A stretch of 64,000 nucleotides of DNA from Pseudomonadota bacterium. Lineage in GTDB: Bacteria > Pseudomonadota > Gammaproteobacteria > Burkholderiales > Burkholderiaceae_C. Made by a program: the position numbers and the translations under genes. Shown in pieces: positions 1-8,308 of this stretch (the stretch's first letter is position 1; each line of letters begins with the position of its first letter). The stretch lies in the NCBI GenBank assembly GCA_023387335.1, contig JAEWIF010000013.1, forward strand, positions 30,196 through 94,195. The letters run 5' to 3'. The notes below the pieces were generated by a model. That model saw only the letters and a list, made by a program, of their open reading frames with translations. It was not told the origin of the DNA and did not search any database.

Positions 1-852
1 CTGCCCGACCAGGTGCTGCGCGCGATCGATGCCCTGGGCCAGTTCCGCCATCGCCTGCTCGCGCGGCGCGCCTTCGCCCGCGCGTTCCAGCAGTTGCAGC
101 TGCAGCCGCAGCGCGGCGATCGGGGTACGCAGCTCGTGCGCCGCGTCGGCCACGAACTGCCGCTGCGCCGAGAGCGCCGTGCCCAGGCGCGCCATCAGCT
201 CGTTGACCGCCGCCACCAGCGGATGCAGCTCGCGCGGATGCGGGCCCAGGTCGATCGGGTGGAGGGCCTCGGCGCTGCGCGCGGCCACGTCGGACGCCGC
301 CGCGGACAGCGGCGCGAGTCCGCGGCCCAGGGCCAGCGCGAGCAGCACCGCGATCACGCCCAGCAGCAACGCGGTGGGCGCGACCAGGACCGAGATCGAT
401 TCGTCCGCCAGCACGCTGCGCTCGCTGGCCCGCTGCGCGGCCTGCACGATGCGGTCCTGCAGCACGATGGTGTACAGGTGCCAGGCCTCGCCGTCGGCGG
501 TGACGCGGGTCAGCCCGCTGCGCGAAAGGAAGGGCAGGTGGACGGAGGCGTCCGAGCTGTGCAGCTGGCGGCCATCCAGGCTCCAGATCGCGGTGACGAA
601 CTCGAACTGGCCGTACTCCTCGAAGGTGCGCGGCAACTGCTGCGCCAGGCGCGGCTGGACGGCCACGGGCGGCTCCGTCCCGCCCTGGTACTCGGCCACC
701 GCCAGCGCCACCTGCTTGAGGTTGTCCTCGAACACCTCGTCCATCTCGTGCGCCAGCACCCACCAGGAGCCCGCGATGAGCAGCGCGGCCCCGACCGCCA
801 GGGCGCCCAGGATCCAGGCCAGCAGCCTGCGGTGGATGGAACCCGGCCTCAA
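1..852 (-). CDS. Sensor histidine kinase, QseC/PmrB-like (partial, C-terminus cut off)
   Basis: Membrane sensor kinase that should phosphorylate the response regulator encoded just upstream. 284 codons are visible before the window edge. They show a transmembrane segment at about residues 11-31, a periplasmic 2CSK_N-type sensor of about 120 residues, a second transmembrane segment at about 155-177, a HAMP-like linker, and the dimerisation motif FVADAAHELRTP with phospho-acceptor His239. The ATPase domain lies outside the window. The only sensible start is a TTG at 852-850 overlapping the TGA of the regulator, because no ATG occurs before the first membrane segment; this implies translational coupling. 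The input signal is unknown. Confidence 0.88.
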   Translation of the reverse strand, partial: MRPGSIHRRLLAWILGALAVGAALLIAGSWWVLAHEMDEVFEDNLKQVALAVAEYQGGTEPPVAVQPRLAQQLPRTFEEYGQFEFVTAIWSLDGRQLHSSDASVHLPFLSRSGLTRVTADGEAWHLYTIVLQDRIVQAAQRASERSVLADESISVLVAPTALLLGVIAVLLALALGRGLAPLSAAASDVAARSAEALHPIDLGPHPRELHPLVAAVNELMARLGTALSAQRQFVADAAHELRTPIAALRLQLQLLERAGEGAPREQAMAELAQGIDRAQHLVGQ

Positions 853-1508
853 GGCGCGCTCACCTTGTAGCCGACGCCGCGCACGTTGCGGATGGCGCCG
901 GCACCCAGCTTGCGGCGCAGGTGGTGCAGGTGCACCTCGACCGCGTTGCTGCCGATGCCGTCCTGCCAGCCGTACACGGCTTCCTCCAGCTGCTCGCGCG
1001 AGAGCACGGCGCCGGGCCGCTGCATCAGCGCTTCGAGCAGCGCGAACTCGCGCCCCGACAAGGGCACCGGCTCGCCCGCCAGCCGCACTTCCTTGCGCAC
1101 CGGGTCCAGCGTGATGTCGCCGCACGACAGCAGCGGCGAGGCCGCGCCGGCATGGCGCCGCAGCAGCGCGCGCACGCGGGCCACCAGCTCGTCGAGGTCG
1201 AAGGGCTTGAGCACGTAGTCGTCGGCGCCGGCGTTCAGGCCGGCGATGCGGTCGGGCACGGCGTCGCGCGCGGTGGCCACCAGCACCGGCAAGGCCTGGC
1301 CGCGCGCGCGAAGCGATCGCAGCAGCGCCATGCCGTCCTTGCCCGGCAGGCCGAGGTCGAGCACGGCGGCGTCGTACACGTCGGTGCGCAGCGCGAGCTC
1401 GGCCGCCTGGCCGTCCTCGACCCAGTCGACCGCGAAGCCGGCGTCGGCCAGGCCCTGGCGCACGGCGCGGCCGATCATGGGATCGTCCTCAACCAGCAGC
1501 AGCCGCAC
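849..1508 (-). CDS. OmpR/PhoB-family response regulator (QseB/PmrA-like)
   Basis: Transcription factor of 219 residues. It has an N-terminal receiver domain with acidic residues 8-9, phospho-acceptor Asp51, Thr79 and Lys101, and a C-terminal winged-helix DNA-binding domain from about residue 125, ending in the typical VRGVGYKV. It starts with GTG, overlaps the end of the PAP2 phosphatase gene by 20 bases, and its stop overlaps the TTG start of the kinase, so the three genes form one operon. Family assignment is firm. The regulon is not visible, but linkage to a membrane phosphatase suggests envelope or lipid A control (inference). Confidence 0.93.
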   Translation of the reverse strand: MRLLLVEDDPMIGRAVRQGLADAGFAVDWVEDGQAAELALRTDVYDAAVLDLGLPGKDGMALLRSLRARGQALPVLVATARDAVPDRIAGLNAGADDYVLKPFDLDELVARVRALLRRHAGAASPLLSCGDITLDPVRKEVRLAGEPVPLSGREFALLEALMQRPGAVLSREQLEEAVYGWQDGIGSNAVEVHLHHLRRKLGAGAIRNVRGVGYKVSAP

Positions 1509-2169
1509 GGCGCGCTCCTTGGGGCAGCAGCAGGGTGCAGGCCCAGGCCCAGGTCCAGCAGACCCAGGCGGTCCACAGCGTGTGGCTGGCGAAGTGCGCG
1601 CCGCGCACCTGCTGGCCGAGGCCCAGCACCAGTCCCGCGACCAGCGCGCCGGCGAGCCAGGCGCGCGCGCGCCGCGGGTTCAGGTCGCGCCAGGCGAACC
1701 AGCCGGCCAGCCAGGCGAAGGCGGCCGAGGCGTGGCCCGCGGGAAAGCAGCGGCCCGGCCCGCCGTCGGTGACGCCCCAGAGCCAGTGCGACACGTGCGT
1801 GGCAGGGCCGCCGAAGTCCCGCAGGTCCCAGGGGCAACTGCTCAGGCTCTGGTGCTTGACCACGCTGACCAGCAGCATGCCGCCGACCGCCGTGGCGAGC
1901 AGCCAGGCGATGCGCGCGCGGTGCGGCTCGTTCCGAAGCAGCAGCCGGACCACGAGCCAGCCCGCCAGGACGAATGCCGCGGCGCGACCGCCCGTGTGCA
2001 GGACGGTGGAGAACAGCCAGTGGTCGCGCCAGGCGAAGCCGCGTGAGTCGCCGAACCATCGCGCCACGGCGAGGTCGAGGCCGCTCGCATCCCAGCCGAT
2101 CAGCAGCAGCAGGCCGGCCACGCAGACGGCGGCGGGCAGCGCGTGGGAGGAGCGGGACGGGAAACGCAT
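1489..2169 (-). CDS. PAP2-family membrane phosphatase
   Basis: Integral membrane protein of 226 residues with about five to six hydrophobic segments, related to lipid phosphatases and lipid A/undecaprenyl phosphatases. The three PAP2 motifs are recognisable but non-standard. Lys105 is followed by Cys112-Pro113 where the family usually has Arg-Pro; PAGH (143-146) stands for PSGH; and Arg189-x5-His195 keeps the phosphate-binding Arg and nucleophilic His, but Trp199 replaces the usual Asp. It is first in an operon with a two-component system, an arrangement that fits envelope remodelling. Substrate cannot be told from sequence. Confidence 0.85.
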   Translation of the reverse strand: MRFPSRSSHALPAAVCVAGLLLLIGWDASGLDLAVARWFGDSRGFAWRDHWLFSTVLHTGGRAAAFVLAGWLVVRLLLRNEPHRARIAWLLATAVGGMLLVSVVKHQSLSSCPWDLRDFGGPATHVSHWLWGVTDGGPGRCFPAGHASAAFAWLAGWFAWRDLNPRRARAWLAGALVAGLVLGLGQQVRGAHFASHTLWTAWVCWTWAWACTLLLPQGARRAAAAG

Positions 2170-2175
2170 GGCGCG

Positions 2176-3222
2176 TCACACCGTAGCAGCAAAGCTCTTC
2201 AATTGGCTGACGAGGTCGGGCAGGGCGCGCAGCTCGTCGCGCGCCGCGGTGGCCCAGGGGCGCCAGGCCGTCATGTCGAGGCCGGGCAGGGCGACTTCCG
2301 CGCCGTTCCATGCGCGATGGAAATCGCGCAGCGACGCGGGCGCGCCGAGCCTCTCCAGGAAGGCCTCGAGCTTGGGCCAGTGCGCGCCGTCGTCCTGCGG
2401 ATAGGGATTCCAGATCAGCGGCTTGCCGGCCCACAGCGCGCGCACCACCGAGTCCTCGCCGCGCACGAAGTTCAGGTCGCAGGCCCAGAGCAGGTGGTCG
2501 TACCCGGGTTGCGGCACGAGCGACAGGAAGTGCAGCGACAGCGCTCCCGGATCCAGGCCTTCAGCGAGCAGGCGCTTCACCGCCGCTTCCGCGCGACCAG
2601 GCGTCACCAGCAGCAGCGTGGGCTCGCGGTCCCGCGCCAGCGCCGACAGCAATGCAGGCAGGCCCGGCGGTTCATAGCAGAAGAGGCTCAGCAGCCGCTG
2701 GCCGCGCCAGTCGATGCCTTGCGAGCGCAGCCACTCCGCGCGATCGAAAGCGGCCTGCCGCTCGAGGAGGTCGGGCTCGCGGATCAGGCCCCCGGTCGCC
2801 GGGGTGAACCCGGGATAGAAGAACTTCTTGACCAGCCCGGCGCCGGGACCGCTCTGCACCGGCGAAGGCAGGCCGTGGCACCGCTCCACCCACGATTCCG
2901 CCGAGAGGTATTCGAGGTTGATCCAGCCGGGCTGGCGCCCCGTCGCGCGCCGGCGTTCCGCCATCGCCGCGACGAACGCCGGGTCCGGATCGCAGCCGAA
3001 GGCCTCGATCACCACGTCGCCCGGCTGCGCCTCGCGCGCGCGGTCCCAGGGCAGCGCCTCCACGCCCGGATGCCCGTGCGGCGCCATCCAGGCCAGCGGC
3101 CCGAGGTCGTCGGCGAACAGCCGCACGGCATCGCCGCGGCCCGCCAGGTCGCAGGCGAGGCGCCAGCACACGCCCATGTCGCCGTGGTTGTCGATGACCT
3201 TGCAGAAGATGTCCCAGCGCAT
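2176..3222 (-). CDS. earP: EF-P arginine rhamnosyltransferase EarP
   Basis: Inverting GT-B glycosyltransferase that transfers rhamnose from dTDP-rhamnose to the conserved arginine of elongation factor P, which relieves ribosome stalling at polyproline stretches. The protein has 348 residues, as usual. The N-terminal signature FCKVIDNHGDMGVCWRL places candidate catalytic acids at Asp11 and Asp15, and the C-terminal dTDP-binding motif RGEDSVVRALWAGKP starts at about residue 254. The efp gene, commonly next to earP, is not present on either side: the downstream neighbour is the PAP2 gene six bases away. It starts 22 bases from the divergent uvrC. Confidence 0.95.
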   Translation of the reverse strand: MRWDIFCKVIDNHGDMGVCWRLACDLAGRGDAVRLFADDLGPLAWMAPHGHPGVEALPWDRAREAQPGDVVIEAFGCDPDPAFVAAMAERRRATGRQPGWINLEYLSAESWVERCHGLPSPVQSGPGAGLVKKFFYPGFTPATGGLIREPDLLERQAAFDRAEWLRSQGIDWRGQRLLSLFCYEPPGLPALLSALARDREPTLLLVTPGRAEAAVKRLLAEGLDPGALSLHFLSLVPQPGYDHLLWACDLNFVRGEDSVVRALWAGKPLIWNPYPQDDGAHWPKLEAFLERLGAPASLRDFHRAWNGAEVALPGLDMTAWRPWATAARDELRALPDLVSQLKSFAATV

Positions 3223-3230
3223 GCTGCCGG

Positions 3231-3236
3231 GATAAT
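3231..3236 (+). promoter_or_regulatory. -10-like box (GATAAT) directly before uvrC
   Basis: GATAAT matches five of six consensus positions and ends 8 bases before the uvrC ATG, so transcription would begin at or next to the start codon. No Shine-Dalgarno sequence is visible and no good -35 box lies at 17 bases. The gap to divergent earP is only 22 bases, so any promoter must overlap coding sequence. Confidence 0.45.
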
Positions 3237-3244
3237 ACGCATCG

Positions 3245-5305
3245 ATGTCCGACGTGCATTCCGAACAACTGCTGGCCGAGGTGGCCGCGCTCCCGCAGCT
3301 GCCCGGCGTGTACCGCTACTTCGACGCCGAGGGCGGCGTGCTCTACGTGGGCAAGGCCCGCAACCTGAAGAAGCGCGTCTCCAGCTACTTCCAGAAGAAC
3401 CACGGCGGCACGCGCATCGGCCACATGATCTCGCGCATCGCGCGCATGGAAACGACCGTGGTGCGCTCCGAGGCCGAGGCGCTGCTGCTCGAGAACAACC
3501 TCATCAAGGCGCTCGACCCGAAGTACAACATCCTCTTCCGGGACGACAAGAGCTACCCGTATCTCAAGATCCACGGCGCGCCCGACAAGATGAACCTGGG
3601 CGACGCCGGCACCGGCGCGCACCAGCACTCGGCGGCCGACTTCCCGCGCGTGGCGTACTACCGCGGGTCGGTGGACCGCAAGCACCGCTACTTCGGCCCG
3701 TACCCCAGCGCGTGGGCGGTGAAGGAATCCATCCAGCTGCTGCAGAAGGTGTTCCGCCTGCGCACCTGCGAGGACACGGTGTTCGCCAACCGCACGCGGC
3801 CCTGCCTGCTCTACCAGATCAAGCGCTGCTCGGGTCCGTGCGTGAACCTGGTTTCGCCGCAGGACTACCGCGAGGACGTGCGCAACGCCGAGGCCTTCCT
3901 GCTGGGCGAGACGCAGGCGGTGCTGGCGCAGCTGGAGTCGCGCATGGTGGCGCACGCCGAGAAGCTGGAGTTCGAGCAGGCCGCGGAACTGCGCAACCAG
4001 ATGTCGGCGCTGTCCAAGGTGCTGCACCAGCAGTCGGTGGATACCGGCTCCGACAAGGACGCGGACATCCTGGCGGTGAAGGTGCAGGGCGGCAAGGCGT
4101 GCGTGAACCTGGCGATGGTGCGCGGCGGCCGGCACCTAGGCGACCGGCCGTACTTCCCCTCGCACGTCGAGGACGCGGCCGCGGTGCAGGACTTCGACGA
4201 CGCCCAGGACGCCGCGCCGGCCCAGCCGGTCGAGGTGCAGCTGCTGGAAGCCTTCATCGCGCAGCACTACATCGGCGTGCCCACGCCGCCGACGCTGATC
4301 ACCAGCGTGCCGGTCAGCCGCGCGCTGATCGCGGCGCTGTCCGATCAGACCGGCGTGAAGATCAGCGCCGTGCACGCGCCGCGCGAGCAGCGCCGCCTGT
4401 GGCTGGAGATGGCCGAGAAGAACGCCGGCCTGCAGCTGGCCCGCCTGCTGGCCGAGGAAGGTTCGCAGCAGGCGCGCACGCGCGCGCTGGCCGAGTCGCT
4501 GCACCTGGAGCCGGACGACCTGGACGCCTTCCGCGTCGAGTGCTTCGACATCTCGCACACGGCGGGCGAGGCGACGCAGGCTTCGTGCGTGGTGTTCCAC
4601 CACCACCGCATGCAGAACGGCGAGTACCGCCGCTACAACATCGACGGCATCACGCCGGGCGACGACTACGCGGCGATGCGGCAGGTGCTCACGCGCCGCT
4701 ACGCGCGCCTGGCCGAGGCGGGCCGCGACTCGCCGGAGGCCGCGCCGCCGATCGAGCAGCAGCAGGCCGCGCCCGTCGAGGAAGCGGCCGAGCCCGCGCC
4801 GGAGTCGCCGGAAACCCCCGTGAAGAAACCTTCGACCCGCGGCGGCGGCGCACCGCGCCTGCCCGACCTGGTGCTGGTCGACGGCGGCCGCGGCCAGGTG
4901 AGCATGGCGCGCGAGGTGTTCGCCGAGCTAGGCCTGGACCTGTCGGTGATCGTCGGGGTCGAGAAGGGCGAGGGCCGCCGCGTCGGCCTGGAGGAACTGG
5001 TGTTCGCCGACGGCCGCGAGAAGGTGTACCTGGGCAAGGACTCGGCCGCGCTGATGCTGGTGGCGCAGATCCGCGACGAGGCCCACCGCTTCGCCATCAC
5101 CGGCATGCGCGCGCGGCGCGCCAAGGTGCGGGTGGGCGGCAGCAAGCTGGAAGAGATCCCCGGCATCGGCGCCAAGAAGCGTGCGCGGCTGCTGCAGCGC
5201 TTCGGCGGTATCCGGGGCGTGGCCTCGGCCGGGGTGGACGACATCGCGGCGGTCGAAGGCATAGGCCGCGACCTGGCGGAGGAGATCTATCGTGCGCTTC
5301 ATTGA
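3245..5305 (+). CDS. uvrC: Excinuclease ABC subunit C
   Basis: Nuclease subunit of nucleotide-excision repair that makes both incisions beside the lesion after UvrAB recognition. The 686-residue protein has a GIY-YIG domain at about 15-95 (LPGVYRYF, VLYVGKARNLKKR), a Cys-rich linker and UVR motif at about 205-275, an RNase H-like nuclease half (LVLVDGGRGQ) and a C-terminal helix-hairpin-helix pair (EIPGIGAKKRARLLQRFGG). It is longer than the roughly 610-residue E. coli protein mainly because of a Pro/Glu/Ala-rich insert at about residues 495-537, inside the nuclease half. The next gene overlaps its end by 14 bases. Confidence 0.97.
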   Translation: MSDVHSEQLLAEVAALPQLPGVYRYFDAEGGVLYVGKARNLKKRVSSYFQKNHGGTRIGHMISRIARMETTVVRSEAEALLLENNLIKALDPKYNILFRDDKSYPYLKIHGAPDKMNLGDAGTGAHQHSAADFPRVAYYRGSVDRKHRYFGPYPSAWAVKESIQLLQKVFRLRTCEDTVFANRTRPCLLYQIKRCSGPCVNLVSPQDYREDVRNAEAFLLGETQAVLAQLESRMVAHAEKLEFEQAAELRNQMSALSKVLHQQSVDTGSDKDADILAVKVQGGKACVNLAMVRGGRHLGDRPYFPSHVEDAAAVQDFDDAQDAAPAQPVEVQLLEAFIAQHYIGVPTPPTLITSVPVSRALIAALSDQTGVKISAVHAPREQRRLWLEMAEKNAGLQLARLLAEEGSQQARTRALAESLHLEPDDLDAFRVECFDISHTAGEATQASCVVFHHHRMQNGEYRRYNIDGITPGDDYAAMRQVLTRRYARLAEAGRDSPEAAPPIEQQQAAPVEEAAEPAPESPETPVKKPSTRGGGAPRLPDLVLVDGGRGQVSMAREVFAELGLDLSVIVGVEKGEGRRVGLEELVFADGREKVYLGKDSAALMLVAQIRDEAHRFAITGMRARRAKVRVGGSKLEEIPGIGAKKRARLLQRFGGIRGVASAGVDDIAAVEGIGRDLAEEIYRALH

Positions 5306-5777
5306 GAAACTGATCTGCGGCGCCTGCGCCGCGCTGCTGGCGGCCTGCGCCGCGCCGGACCTGGACGGCGCCACCCGCGCCACGGTCGCGGGCACCGGCA
5401 CGCCATCGGCCACCGTGGCCGGCGCGCGGCCCTCGGGGCGCTCGCCCAACTGGACCGAGTACAAGCTGCGCGCGGCGCAGCGGATCCACCAGACGAGCGG
5501 GGGCGAGACGTTCGCCGGACCGCTGCCCGACCCGCTGCAGTCGATCCCGGTGCTGCAGGTCGACCTGAACCGCGACGGCTCGGTGCACGACATCCGCGTG
5601 CTGCGAACGCCCAGGCAGTCGCCGCAGACCATCGAGATGGCCAAGCGCGCCATCCGCCGCGCGGCGCCGTTCGAACCCGTGGGCCACCTGCCGCGCCCGT
5701 GGCAGTTCAACGAGACCTTCCTCTACAACGACGACCTCAAGTTCCAGCTGCGCACGCTGGTCGAGAGCGCGCCCTGA
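5292..5777 (+). CDS. Putative lipoprotein with TonB-C-like domain
   Basis: Secreted protein of 161 residues with a GTG start and a signal peptide ending in a lipobox (LAAC, Cys19), so probably lipid-anchored. After a low-complexity Thr/Ala/Gly stretch, residues about 80-150 resemble the C-terminal TonB fold: VLQVDLNRDGSVHDIRVLR followed by a helix and an AAPFEP strand. There is no transmembrane anchor or proline-rich spacer, so it is not a complete TonB. It overlaps uvrC by 14 bases, implying cotranscription. Function unknown; TonB-C folds in such lipoproteins usually mediate protein contacts (inference). Confidence 0.75.
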   Translation: MRFIEKLICGACAALLAACAAPDLDGATRATVAGTGTPSATVAGARPSGRSPNWTEYKLRAAQRIHQTSGGETFAGPLPDPLQSIPVLQVDLNRDGSVHDIRVLRTPRQSPQTIEMAKRAIRRAAPFEPVGHLPRPWQFNETFLYNDDLKFQLRTLVESAP

Positions 5778-5822
5778 GTGACGTCGCCGCAGGCCCCTGG
5801 GCGCCATGACAGAATCGCGCCC

Positions 5823-6392
5823 ATGTTTTTCACCGTCCCCACGATCCTGACCTGGACGCGGATCGTCGCGATCCCTCTGATCATGGGGGTGTTCTACCTG
5901 CGCTGGCCGCCCGAGCCGGTGCAGAACATGGTGGCGACGGTGATGTTCATCGTGTTCGCCTTCACCGACTGGCTGGATGGCTACCTGGCGCGGCGCCTGA
6001 AGCAGACCTCGGCCTTCGGCGCCTTCCTCGATCCCGTCGCCGACAAGTTCCTGGTCTGCGCCTCGCTGCTGGTGCTGGTGCACCTGAACCGGGCCGACGT
6101 GTTCGTGGCGCTGATCATCATCGGCCGCGAGATCGCCATCTCGGCGCTGCGCGAGTGGATGGCGCAGATCGGCGCCTCGCGCAGCGTGGCCGTGCACATG
6201 ATCGGCAAGGTCAAGACCACGGTGCAGATGGTGGCCATCCCGTTCCTGCTGTACGACGGGCACCTGTTCGGCGTGATCGACACCGGCCTGTGGGGCCGCT
6301 GGCTGATCTGGGGTGCGGCCATCCTCACCGTCTGGTCGATGGTGTACTACCTGCGCAAGGCCCTGCCCGAGATCCGCAAGCGGGTGAAGTAG
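5823..6392 (+). CDS. pgsA: CDP-diacylglycerol-glycerol-3-phosphate 3-phosphatidyltransferase
   Basis: Inner-membrane enzyme making phosphatidylglycerol phosphate, the committed step to phosphatidylglycerol and cardiolipin. The 189-residue protein carries the full CDP-alcohol phosphotransferase signature D-G-x2-A-R-x8-G-x3-D-x3-D (DGYLARRLKQ through FLDPVADK), with four to five membrane helices. An earlier in-frame start at 5778 exists, but MFFTVPTILTWTR from the ATG at 5823 matches the normal PgsA N-terminus. A CAGAAT box ends 7 bases before this ATG and no Shine-Dalgarno is seen, hinting at a leaderless message. Confidence 0.95.
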   Translation: MFFTVPTILTWTRIVAIPLIMGVFYLRWPPEPVQNMVATVMFIVFAFTDWLDGYLARRLKQTSAFGAFLDPVADKFLVCASLLVLVHLNRADVFVALIIIGREIAISALREWMAQIGASRSVAVHMIGKVKTTVQMVAIPFLLYDGHLFGVIDTGLWGRWLIWGAAILTVWSMVYYLRKALPEIRKRVK

Positions 6393-6408
6393 GGCGGCGC
6401 GGCGGAAC

Positions 6409-7311
6409 ATGAGCGGCAACGACCGGCAGGACCTGCTGGTGCGGGCGATGCCCGCGGTCTTCGTGGTGGTCTGGGCCACCGGCTTCATCGTCGCGAGGTA
6501 CGGCATGCCGCATGCGCCGCCGATGAAGTTCCTGGCGATGCGCTATGCGTGCTCGGTCGCCTGCTTCCTGGCCTGGGCGGCGATCGCCCGCGCGGCCTGG
6601 CCCGCCAACCGCACGCAGGTCGGCCACCTGGCGATCACCGGCATCCTGATGCACGCGGGCTACCTCGGTGGCGTGTGGGCCGCGGTCAAGGACGGCATGG
6701 GCGCCGGCCTGTCGGCGCTGCTCGTCGGCCTGCAGCCCGTGCTCACCGCCTTCTGGGTGTCGCGCCGCGGCGGCGAAGTGGGGCGGCGCCAGTGGATGGG
6801 CCTGGCGCTCGGCCTGGCCGGGCTGCTGCTGGTGGTCTGGCAGAAGCTGGGCTTGGGCGAGGTGCATGCGCGCAACCTGGCCTTCGCGCTGATCGCGCTG
6901 GTGTCCATCACGGCCGGCACGCTCTACCAGAAGCGCTTCGTTCAGCCCTGCGACGTGCGCACCGCCAACCTGGTGCAGCTGGCCGCGGCTTTCGCGGTGA
7001 CGCTGCCGCTGGCGCTGCTGGAGACCGAGGGCATGCGCTGGACGCTGCCCGACGGCAGCATCAACGCGCAACTCACCGGCGCGCTGGTCTGGTCGGTGCT
7101 CGGCCTCACGCTGGGCGGCAGCTCGCTGCTGTACCTGCTGATCCAGCGCGGCGCCGCCACCACCGTCACCAGCCTGATGTACCTGGTGCCGCCGACCACC
7201 GCGCTGATGGCCTGGGTGCTGTTCGGCGAGCCGATCACCGCCACCATCGTGGCCGGCATGGCGCTCACCGCCGTGGGCGTGAGCCTCGTGGTGCGGCCGG
7301 CGAAGCGCTGA
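6409..7311 (+). CDS. DMT-family (EamA) transporter
   Basis: Drug/metabolite-type membrane transporter of 300 residues with ten predicted helices arranged as two EamA repeats; the first begins FVVVWATGFIVARYGMP and the second follows about residue 150. The substrate cannot be read from sequence. It starts 17 bases after pgsA and probably shares its transcript. Its 3' end overlaps the convergent LysR gene by 47 bases. Confidence 0.88.
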   Translation: MSGNDRQDLLVRAMPAVFVVVWATGFIVARYGMPHAPPMKFLAMRYACSVACFLAWAAIARAAWPANRTQVGHLAITGILMHAGYLGGVWAAVKDGMGAGLSALLVGLQPVLTAFWVSRRGGEVGRRQWMGLALGLAGLLLVVWQKLGLGEVHARNLAFALIALVSITAGTLYQKRFVQPCDVRTANLVQLAAAFAVTLPLALLETEGMRWTLPDGSINAQLTGALVWSVLGLTLGGSSLLYLLIQRGAATTVTSLMYLVPPTTALMAWVLFGEPITATIVAGMALTAVGVSLVVRPAKR

Positions 7312-8233
7312 CGACCTTCCAGGGCTCGCCGCGGAAGCGCTCCGCGAGGAAGTCGACCAGCAGGCGGATGCGCTTGGGCGTGGTGGGCGTGTGCGGCGCC
7401 AGCCAGTGGATGTCGGCATCGGCCATCGCGTAGGCCGGCAGCACGCGCACCAGTTCGCCCGAGGCCAGCGCGCCCGCGATGTCCCACAGGCTGCGCAGCA
7501 TGATCCCGTGGCCGGCCAGGCACCAGTCGCGCACCAGCTCGCCGGAGTTGCTGGAAAGCGGTCCTCCCACGCGCACGCGCACCTCGGCGCGGTCGCGTTC
7601 GCGCTGCAGGCGCCAGATGTCGAAGCGCTCGTTCTCGCGCACCACCAGGCAGTGGTGCGCGGCCAGCTCCTCCACGCTCGCGGGCGTGCCGCGCCGCTGC
7701 AGGTAGTCGGGCGAGGCCACCAGCACGCGCTGGTTGCGCGCGAGGCGGCGGCCGGTCCATTCGGTGGCGCGCTGGCCGCGCACCGCCCACAGCCACACGG
7801 CGCCGTCGAAGCCCTCCACGGCCAGGTCGGGCAACTGCTCGGTCAGCTGCACCTGCACCTCCAGCTGCGGATGGCGCTGCTGGAATTCGGCGATCGCGGG
7901 GCCCAGCCAGACCCGGCCGAAGCCGAAGGTGGCGGCCAGGCGGATGCGGCCCACCGGGTCCTTGTGGCGCTCCTGCAGCTCGGCCTCCATCGCCTGGAAG
8001 CCGGCCAGCAGGCCGACCGCGCGATCGCACAGGCCTTCGCCTTCGGCCGTGGGCACGACCCGGCGCGTGGTGCGCTGGAACAGCTTGAGCCCCAGCCGGG
8101 TCTCCAGCGCCGCCAGCCGCTTGGTGATGACGGAGGGAACGACGTCGGCGGCGGCGGCGACGCCGGCCAGGCTGCCGTGCTCGCGGATGGCCAGCAGCAG
8201 CTCGAGGTCGGCACGCTCCAGTTCAGGTTTCAT
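7265..8233 (-). CDS. LysR-family transcriptional regulator
   Basis: Regulator of 322 residues with an N-terminal winged helix-turn-helix (LELLLAIREHGSLAGVAAAA, then VITKRLAALETRLGLKLFQR) and a two-lobed effector-binding domain (VGRIRLAATFGFGRVWLGP onward). The start at 8233 is chosen because the reading frame continues upstream without LysR similarity. It diverges from the hydrolase gene with 75 bases between them, the normal geometry for a LysR regulator and its target, so it probably controls the hydrolase-dehydrogenase pair (inference). Its tail overlaps the convergent transporter gene by 47 bases. Confidence 0.9.
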   Translation of the reverse strand: MKPELERADLELLLAIREHGSLAGVAAAADVVPSVITKRLAALETRLGLKLFQRTTRRVVPTAEGEGLCDRAVGLLAGFQAMEAELQERHKDPVGRIRLAATFGFGRVWLGPAIAEFQQRHPQLEVQVQLTEQLPDLAVEGFDGAVWLWAVRGQRATEWTGRRLARNQRVLVASPDYLQRRGTPASVEELAAHHCLVVRENERFDIWRLQRERDRAEVRVRVGGPLSSNSGELVRDWCLAGHGIMLRSLWDIAGALASGELVRVLPAYAMADADIHWLAPHTPTTPKRIRLLVDFLAERFRGEPWKVVSASPAAPRGSRPRR

Positions 8234-8308
8234 CGTTGCCCGATCGGAAAGAATGGCTTGCCGGATTATTGCTGGCTCGGCCTGGTCGCGGATGCCAGAA
8301 TCGCGGCC

